A program made the position numbers and the translations under genes. A stretch of DNA of 64,000 bases from Spirosoma utsteinense (lineage in GTDB: Bacteria > Bacteroidota > Bacteroidia > Cytophagales > Spirosomataceae), in NCBI RefSeq assembly GCF_014282275.1, contig NZ_VFIA01000004.1:214751-278750 (forward strand). The letters run 5' to 3'. The first letter of the stretch is position 1. Every line of letters starts with the position of its first letter. This document shows positions 59,118-64,000 of this stretch, one piece after another. The notes beneath the pieces were generated by a model that had not been told where the DNA came from, did not search any database, and saw only the letters and a program-made list of their open reading frames with translations.

Positions 59118-60209
59118 ATGCGTCGCTGGAACCTGATCGGGCTAATCGTGAGTGTGGGGCTGTTTGGCGCTGCGGTGTCCTGCCAGTCTGGCGAGCCGGG
59201 TGGGAGCGAGCCGGTCGTTCCGGTCGGGCCTAAACCGGTCGACTATAAAACGACGCCCTACATCTGGCAAAAGCCTGCCAACTTTCCCGATCCGATCTAT
59301 AATTTCGCCAGAAATCCCATGACGGTGGAGGGCGTTGAATTGGGTCGTGTCTTGTTTTACGATGATGCCCTGTCGGCTAATGGAACCATCAGTTGTGGCT
59401 TTTGTCACCAGCAGGGGTCGGCTTTTGCCCATACCGACCACGCGCTGAGCCACGGTATAAACGACAAAATTGGTACGCGCAACAACCTGAGCCTTCAGAA
59501 CCTGGCGTTTTACAAGTCGTTTTTCTGGGACGGGGGCGTATCGGATCTGGATCTTGTACCCATTGCACCCATCGAAAATCCGGTCGAGATGGGCCACAAT
59601 ATGGGCGTCCTGCTGGCAAACCTGCGGAAAAGCCCAAAATACCCGGCCCTGTTTAAAACGGCCTATGGATCAGACTCTATCACAACCGAACGGTTTCTGA
59701 AATCGCTGTCGCAGTTTATGCTGACGATGGTGTCGGCCAATAGCCGCTATGATAAGTTTGTTCGGAAGGAAGCGGGTGGTGAACTTCTCCCCGATGAGCT
59801 GGCCGGGCAGACGCTCTTCCAGCAGAAATGCGCCACCTGCCATGCCGGCGAGCTGTTTACCGACCAGACATTTCGGAATAACGGGTTGAGCCGGGCTCTG
59901 AATCAGGACAAAGGGCGGTCGCTGGTTACGCTGCGGCCGGAAGACAAATACCGGTTTAAAGTGCCGGGTCTTCGTAACGTCGATCGATCACCGCCGTACA
60001 TGCACGATGGCCGTTTCCTGACCCTCGAACAGGTGCTGAAGCATTACGCGAGTGGGGTGCAGGAGGTACCCGAACTGGACCCGGCGCTGCGTACGGATGG
60101 CAAGCCGGGTATTCCGCTGACGGGAACAGAGCAAAAGCAGATTATTGCGTTTTTGCAGACGTTAACCGATTTCGACTACATCAGCGACCGGCGGCTTGGT
60201 CCGAACTGA
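59118..60209 (+). CDS. MbnH/MauG-like di-haem cytochrome c peroxidase family protein
   Basis: 363 aa, lipoprotein signal (LIGLIVSVGLFGAAVSCQS). Two c-type haem motifs: CGFCH near residue 94 and CATCH near residue 237. The family stretch LGRVLFYDDALSANGTISC leads the first. DGGVSDLDLVPIAPIENPVEMGH, FRVPGLRN-type KVPGLRNVDRSPPYMHDGRFLTLEQVL and YASGVQE follow. Located directly after MbnP, so assigned to the MbnH group rather than ordinary peroxidases. Its last 48 bp overlap the end of the opposite-strand MerC gene. Confidence 0.88.
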   Translation: MRRWNLIGLIVSVGLFGAAVSCQSGEPGGSEPVVPVGPKPVDYKTTPYIWQKPANFPDPIYNFARNPMTVEGVELGRVLFYDDALSANGTISCGFCHQQGSAFAHTDHALSHGINDKIGTRNNLSLQNLAFYKSFFWDGGVSDLDLVPIAPIENPVEMGHNMGVLLANLRKSPKYPALFKTAYGSDSITTERFLKSLSQFMLTMVSANSRYDKFVRKEAGGELLPDELAGQTLFQQKCATCHAGELFTDQTFRNNGLSRALNQDKGRSLVTLRPEDKYRFKVPGLRNVDRSPPYMHDGRFLTLEQVLKHYASGVQEVPELDPALRTDGKPGIPLTGTEQKQIIAFLQTLTDFDYISDRRLGPN

Positions 60210-60593
60210 CCGGGAATGGTCATGTTTCTGCTGGTGCTGACGGATGTTGAGAAGGTGGGTCATAACCAGGCCAGCCGAGGCAATGTACCCCATAAGCTCA
60301 AAAGACTCGCTGACATCTTCCAGTAAAATGCCCGTTGCAAACAAGGCCAGAAATCCCCACAAGGCCCGCTTGATGCCAGGCGAGACATGCCCTCGGGTAG
60401 CCGCGTAAACGGCTATGATATTGACGCCAATAAAGACATAATCCAGACTCAGGAACCCAATGCGCAGGTGTTCGTCACGCATCAGCGCACTCGTCATCAG
60501 CAACACTGGTGTGATCAGGCAATGGATCAGGCACAGCACCGAACCGGTGATACCGATGTAGTCGGCTTTGCGGGAAAGGAGGTCTGTTTTCAT
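60162..60593 (-). CDS. MerC-domain membrane protein
   Basis: 143 aa from the ATG at 60593 (an upstream in-frame start at 60623 lies before the -7 box and is rejected). Four membrane segments: YIGITGSVLCLIHCLITPVLLM with the CxxxxC-type metal-thiol motif LCLIHC, FLSLDYVFIGVNIIAVYAA, ALWGFLALFATGILL and LMGYIASAGLVMTHLLNIRQHQQKHDH with a His-rich end. In Bacteroidota MerC proteins are frequently under Zur/Fur-type control rather than part of mercury operons. A Zur-like box lies at 60654. Its 3' end overlaps that of the MbnH-type gene by 48 bp. Confidence 0.85.
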   Translation of the reverse strand: MKTDLLSRKADYIGITGSVLCLIHCLITPVLLMTSALMRDEHLRIGFLSLDYVFIGVNIIAVYAATRGHVSPGIKRALWGFLALFATGILLEDVSESFELMGYIASAGLVMTHLLNIRQHQQKHDHSRSVRTKPPVADVVEIG

Positions 60594-60602
60594 AAGCAGC
60601 AC

Positions 60603-60610
60603 ACAAAAGT
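60603..60610 (-). promoter_or_regulatory. Putative -7 box of the MerC gene
   Basis: TACTTTTG on the minus strand, exact match to TAnnTTTG, 9 bp before the chosen start at 60593. It decides against the longer frame starting at 60623. Confidence 0.5.
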
Positions 60611-60653
60611 ACGACGCTTCCACGAATCGTACTTTGCCTTAACTCGCTTTTTT

Positions 60654-60666
60654 GCAACTTAGTTGC
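60654..60666. promoter_or_regulatory. Zur/Fur-like operator GCAACTTAGTTGC
   Basis: Perfect 13-bp palindrome GCAACT-T-AGTTGC, within TTGCAACTTAGTTGCGA, 60 bp upstream of MerC. The shape matches GCAAC-N3-GTTGC-type sites of zinc/iron uptake regulators in Bacteroidota as I recall them; the regulator is not in the window. Confidence 0.5.
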
Positions 60667-60694
60667 GAATATTTATCCTTTTTGACAGACCGGC

Positions 60695-61393
60695 CTAGTT
60701 CGCCTTACTCAGCAGCGAGTAACCCATCAGTTTACCATTCTTGTTGTAGGTTTCTGACTTGATATCGAGGAGTTGGTTATCAGCACGATAGCTAACGGTG
60801 TGCATAGTGCTACGGATGGGCATACCCATAACCCGGTTCTCTACGTTCATATCTGACGAAACTTTATAGGTATCGAACGTACCGGCCGGTGTCGTCACCG
60901 TTTCCTTGCTGTCGACTTTGCGATTGGTCATCTTCATGCTCATCTGCATCATGGTGTTGCCTTTGCTGGACATGTCGGCTTCCAGTTCACCATCGACCAG
61001 CGTCTGACCTACGCTCAACTTGCCCGGATAAATCAGTTTGTTCGACTTCATCCGCACCTCCATGTCTTTCATACTGGTCTGCATGGCCTGCATCATCCCC
61101 GACAGATCGGCTACGAGTTCATTGCCGTTGCAGGTATACCGAACGCTGTAGGGTGGTTGCTGTTTGCCCTTGTCGTCCTGCATCTGAACGGTAATGTCGA
61201 CAACGGTTGATGCGCCCTCTTTACCGACTTTCGTAACCTGGTAGGCCATTTTGCCGGTGGGTTTGTCTTTTGGGTTGAAATTGGTCATTTCGAAGCTCAT
61301 ACCCGTTTTCAGGGTCATGCCCATACACTCCTGAGCATGGCCGGGGATGCCTGCATACAGGCTGATCAATAGGAGAGTAAGTACTTTTTTCAT
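60695..61393 (-). CDS. TapB/DUF3108-like secreted protein
   Basis: 232 aa with signal peptide KKVLTLLLISLYAGIPGHAQ. The mature part is beta-rich with repeating K/T/M: LKTGMSFEMTNFNPKDKPTGKMAYQVTKV, KVDSKETVTTPAGTFDTYKVSSDM, and the closing KSETYNKNGKLMGYSLL. This matches the TapB/DUF3108 group of Bacteroidota periplasmic proteins. Met content is remarkably high in the centre (MMQAMQTSMKDMEVRM, NTMMQMSMKMTNR), which could bind copper or a lipid; inference. Role unknown. Confidence 0.75.
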   Translation of the reverse strand: MKKVLTLLLISLYAGIPGHAQECMGMTLKTGMSFEMTNFNPKDKPTGKMAYQVTKVGKEGASTVVDITVQMQDDKGKQQPPYSVRYTCNGNELVADLSGMMQAMQTSMKDMEVRMKSNKLIYPGKLSVGQTLVDGELEADMSSKGNTMMQMSMKMTNRKVDSKETVTTPAGTFDTYKVSSDMNVENRVMGMPIRSTMHTVSYRADNQLLDIKSETYNKNGKLMGYSLLSKAN

Positions 61394-61484
61394 CTGTGTG
61401 GTGGTTTAAACGGAAGATAGTGACAAGATACACACACAGACCCACTTATGTAATGATGTATATAAAATACATATGGTTGGTAGT

Positions 61485-62375
61485 TCAGGCCCACATCATA
61501 CTCATGACGCCCATGAGCATAATGAACTTGCATAAGGTGCTGAGGTAACCGAAGTCGCGCCGGGTGTCGGCCAGAACCAGGCGGTAGGTGAAGAAAGCCA
61601 GAGGAAGCAGTAACAGCCCGAAACTTATTGTCAGGTGATGGTTGCCCAGTGAGTCGGCAATGAGAAATAAGGTCAGGACAAATGCCCCGATAAGTACATA
61701 CAGCAGGTATTTCGTTCGGCGTAACCCCCATATGATGGGTAGCGTTCGGCACCCGAAGCGGGCATCACCCCGAATGTCCTGCATATCCTTGATGATTTCC
61801 CGTATCAGTGAAATACCGAACGAGAACAGGGCGTAGATGAGGAGCATCTGTGCATTCTGGCGGTAGTAAACGGCCAGCACAATGAACGACAGGGCTGTTA
61901 ACAGGGAAATGACAATATTGCCGATCAGGGGCTGGCGCTTGAACTGGGCCGAATAGAACCAGAGCAACGATACCGATATGACGTCGATGACAAAGACCCA
62001 ACGGCTTAAGTACAAACCGATCAGACAGCCGATAACGCTTAGCAATTGATGAGCCCCAATAGCCACCCGACGCTTCAGATACCGGCCAATAACGACCCGA
62101 TCCGGCTTGTTGACGAGATCGATTTTTACATCGAAATAGTCGTTGATGATGTAGCCCGCAGCCGCAATAAACACCGTCGACAACGATAGCAGCCAGATAG
62201 TTGGGTCGGTGAGGATACGGAGCCAATGGGTTGGGACGCTATCAGGCTCCGGACCAACCAGGAAGATACGGGCCAGAAATTGCGTCAGCACAACGATCAG
62301 CAGATTCTGCACCCGGATAAGCCGCAGAAAGCCAAAAACGAAGGCTTGAAAAGGAATGGGCTGGCGCACGACCAT
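61485..62375 (-). CDS. UbiA-family prenyltransferase
   Basis: 296 aa, polytopic inner-membrane enzyme transferring a prenyl chain. First Asp-rich motif NDYFDVKIDLVNKPDR (NDxxD) near residue 85; second motif EIIKDMQDIRGDARFGCRTLP (DxxxD) near 190. The family in Cytophagia is usually annotated as geranylgeranylglycerol-phosphate geranylgeranyltransferase-like, with unproven substrate. It is on its own, 108 bp beyond the DUF6786-like gene on the same strand. Confidence 0.88.
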   Translation of the reverse strand: MVVRQPIPFQAFVFGFLRLIRVQNLLIVVLTQFLARIFLVGPEPDSVPTHWLRILTDPTIWLLSLSTVFIAAAGYIINDYFDVKIDLVNKPDRVVIGRYLKRRVAIGAHQLLSVIGCLIGLYLSRWVFVIDVISVSLLWFYSAQFKRQPLIGNIVISLLTALSFIVLAVYYRQNAQMLLIYALFSFGISLIREIIKDMQDIRGDARFGCRTLPIIWGLRRTKYLLYVLIGAFVLTLFLIADSLGNHHLTISFGLLLLPLAFFTYRLVLADTRRDFGYLSTLCKFIMLMGVMSMMWA

Positions 62376-62483
62376 TGGGCTTTTTTTTGTTAAAAATACG
62401 CCTTTTACCGTAGAAAAGGAGAATGCTCGCCAAAGGGACTCGGCTGGAATGAAATAAGCCGCTGATGGTCAGAGTATAACCGA

Positions 62484-63728
62484 TCAATCCCGCTTGTTTG
62501 GCCACTTGGGTAGTTGCCGGAGGTCGACACCCAGAACGGCCTGGGCCAGGCGCTGCAACGCATCCCGGTCTCCTTCGACATGAAACGTCCGGTGGTGATG
62601 AATGAGACTGTCGCCCCGCTTCAGCGGACGTACCGCCGAGTTGGATTCCAGTTCGTAGAATGGCCCCATCTGGCTGCCGTCGGTGAGGGGGCCGTCGTTG
62701 TACGCGTTCAGCACATCACCTTTGTAGGGTTCTTTGTGCCGTTCCCAGGCCGACTTCAGGTAGTCGCCGGTAGGGTTCAGGTCAAACTGGACCAGCGTCA
62801 GTATGCCCCGCACGGGATCGTAACTGCCCGCCACTGGTCGCGCCGACGCGGGAGCAATTCCAATCTTGCTGCGGAATGTGCCGTCTGCCCGGAGCAGCAC
62901 CACCGAGTCCTGAATCTGTAGCCGGTCAGTAGGAATTTTGCCGAAATAGTTGTCGGTCAGCTGCACGCTGGCCGACCGCTGTTTTGTGAACGGGGCGATA
63001 ATGGTCGTCTGGGGTGAAGGGTTGAACATGCCCAGTATCCAGATACCCAACGCGCCCTTGTCGCGCTGCCAGTCGGCCCCTTCGTTCCGGAGGGTATTCT
63101 CGGTTTCGTAGCCAACCACCTGCAGTCCCGCCAGCGTCTCTACCCCCAACAACCGACTGATCTGCGCCCGGGGCAGTACGGTTATTTTCCGATCGATCCG
63201 GATGTCGAAACGCGTGCCGCTATGATTGACGAGCGTGGCCGACTGGCTGAACAGGGCCTGCGTCTTATCCTGCCTGACCAGTCGGTAGCGAACGGTGTCG
63301 ATGATGGCCGGGGCCTGCCAGCTGGCAAAATCAAAGGGTGCACCCGGACGGAAATAAACGGAGAACTGCCCACCCTCGGGCGATAGCCAGATTCGGTCCT
63401 CGCCCCCGTAGGCGTTCATGTGTGGCTCGTAGCGGTTGGCCGCAATAAACGTCCGGTTCAGCCAGCCGTAGCTGCTTCCCGCTTTGCCCGTAGCCGTGCT
63501 CGTCATGACCCGGCCCTGGTAGGCACCCACGACAGCAACCTGCGCCGAGTCGTTGTCGGGGGCGGTCAGCACAATAACGTCGGTGTGCTTTTTGAGAAAA
63601 GAAAGGGCATCGCCGAAGGTTTCCTGACCGGGCGTATCGGTTTTTGTTTCGCCCGTCTCCCGGCTGGAACAGCGGAGAAACGCAACGGCTGCCAGGAGCC
63701 AGAGTAACCGGAAAAAGTAAGCGTGCAT
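62484..63728 (-). CDS. DUF6786-like lipoprotein
   Basis: 414 aa. Lipoprotein signal YFFRLLWLLAAVAFLRCSS (Cys20). A beta-rich galactose-mutarotase-like fold is suggested by AYGGEDRIWLSPEGGQFSVYFRPGAPFDFASWQAP near 110 and GRVMTSTATGKAGSSYGWLN near 75. HHHRTFHVEGDRDALQRLAQAVLGVDL closes the protein. I recognise it as resembling DUF6786; function unknown, perhaps carbohydrate binding or epimerisation at the periplasmic side. Confidence 0.7.
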   Translation of the reverse strand: MHAYFFRLLWLLAAVAFLRCSSRETGETKTDTPGQETFGDALSFLKKHTDVIVLTAPDNDSAQVAVVGAYQGRVMTSTATGKAGSSYGWLNRTFIAANRYEPHMNAYGGEDRIWLSPEGGQFSVYFRPGAPFDFASWQAPAIIDTVRYRLVRQDKTQALFSQSATLVNHSGTRFDIRIDRKITVLPRAQISRLLGVETLAGLQVVGYETENTLRNEGADWQRDKGALGIWILGMFNPSPQTTIIAPFTKQRSASVQLTDNYFGKIPTDRLQIQDSVVLLRADGTFRSKIGIAPASARPVAGSYDPVRGILTLVQFDLNPTGDYLKSAWERHKEPYKGDVLNAYNDGPLTDGSQMGPFYELESNSAVRPLKRGDSLIHHHRTFHVEGDRDALQRLAQAVLGVDLRQLPKWPNKRD

Positions 63729-63905
63729 CGGACTGGATCAGCAAAGGGTGATTAGGTCGTTACCAAATGTATAATTCAGCGTTTTCGTGGATAAAATCAA
63801 TAATATATTCTAAGTCTTTCGTTTTGCCATTCTAAAGAACAGTCTAACTTATCTATGTAGATTAAATATAGTATCCTAATAGACGGTTAAGAAGGTGTTG
63901 GGGAA
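63729..63905. other. AT-rich junction before a likely insertion sequence
   Basis: Markedly AT-rich DNA, unlike the GC-rich remainder. It carries no coding frame. The right side (about 63885-63905, GGTTAAGAAGGTGTTGGGGA) may be the terminal repeat of the element whose transposase fragment follows; this is inferred. Confidence 0.4.
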
Positions 63906-64000
63906 TTATATTGGGGGTGTTGGTTTGATTCGTTGCAACATGATCTGAATGTTGGCTAAAAGCAGCCAACCAACCGAAGAAGATAGCGTGTACTCGTAGT
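63906..64000 (-). CDS. C-terminus of a probable IS5-type DDE transposase, truncated by window edge
   Basis: The minus-strand frame ending at 63906 reads YEYTLSSSVGWLLLANIQIMLQRI plus a short tail. This resembles the closing helix of IS5-family transposases (DYE..ssS...L.LA.I.IML.R). Only 30 residues are in the window, so the call is tentative; the element continues past 64000. Confidence 0.45.
   Translation of the reverse strand, partial: YEYTLSSSVGWLLLANIQIMLQRIKPTPPI

Noticed and set aside
33290..60209. Functional link between the tryptophan dioxygenase and the kynurenine formed in MbnP
   Set aside because: The MbnP modification is made on a protein residue by its di-haem partner; the free-tryptophan enzyme is 24 kb away and unrelated in context.

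Overview
The window looks like chromosomal DNA of a Cytophagia-type Bacteroidota bacterium, most like Spirosoma or a close relative. This is judged from gene content, not from a search. The signs are TonB-linked surface proteins, two DUF1080 hydrolases, a Tat-exported Gfo/Idh/MocA oxidoreductase, a DUF6600 lipoprotein, a ThuA/sugar-dehydrogenase/PKD/cytochrome c/CBM6 fusion, and several -7 boxes of the Bacteroidota type TAnnTTTG. No rRNA, tRNA or CRISPR array was found.

Layout. 1-2.6 kb: end of a DHA2 drug exporter and its TolC partner. 2.7-6.3 kb (minus): ComB, GcvT and a TonB-C/MORN-like envelope protein. 6.6-15.5 kb (plus): secreted or Tat-exported carbohydrate and envelope proteins. 15.5-20.8 kb: NAD(P)-binding protein, amidohydrolase, PhnA-like protein, coiled-coil protein, DUF4097 adhesin-like protein and small orphans. 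20.8-24.0 kb: a GlcD-GlcF type FAD/Fe-S oxidoreductase carrying an in-frame GA-rich hairpin insertion. 24.1-30.3 kb: an acidic orphan, DUF1080, ArfB and then seven tandem paralogues of an unrecognised small helical protein. 30.5-33.3 kb: two paralogous orphans with duplicated promoter/operator units, divergent from a WYL regulator and a YdeI-like protein. 33.3-45.3 kb: tryptophan 2,3-dioxygenase, SDR, TonB-dependent receptor, aldo/keto reductase, M14 peptidase, ABM protein and a large MG2/TonB-plug protein. 45.3-53.8 kb: HELGH lipoprotein, MFS exporter, a RAYT transposase between REP-like palindromes, bestrophin, a frameshifted MATE gene, GNAT, GH43, ABM and TetR. 54-63.7 kb: ABC exporter, nitrilase, CDF metal exporter, an MbnP-MbnH pair, MerC, a TapB-like protein, UbiA and a DUF6786-like lipoprotein. 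The right edge appears to enter an insertion sequence.

The intergenic DNA is unusually rich in long, often perfect inverted repeats. They fall into several families: GTAGAGACGC, CCAGGGGCTACGCCC, TCCTGGACGGCCACGTCC and GGACTTCAGTCC cores, plus locus-specific ones. Several overlap or touch stop codons, two cover start codons and one lies in frame inside a gene. One family flanks the RAYT gene, which could be its mobilising enzyme.

The best candidates for undescribed biology are the seven-gene paralogue array (26996-30256), the adjoining two-paralogue/WYL locus with duplicated regulatory units (30547-33280), and the palindrome families with their RAYT.
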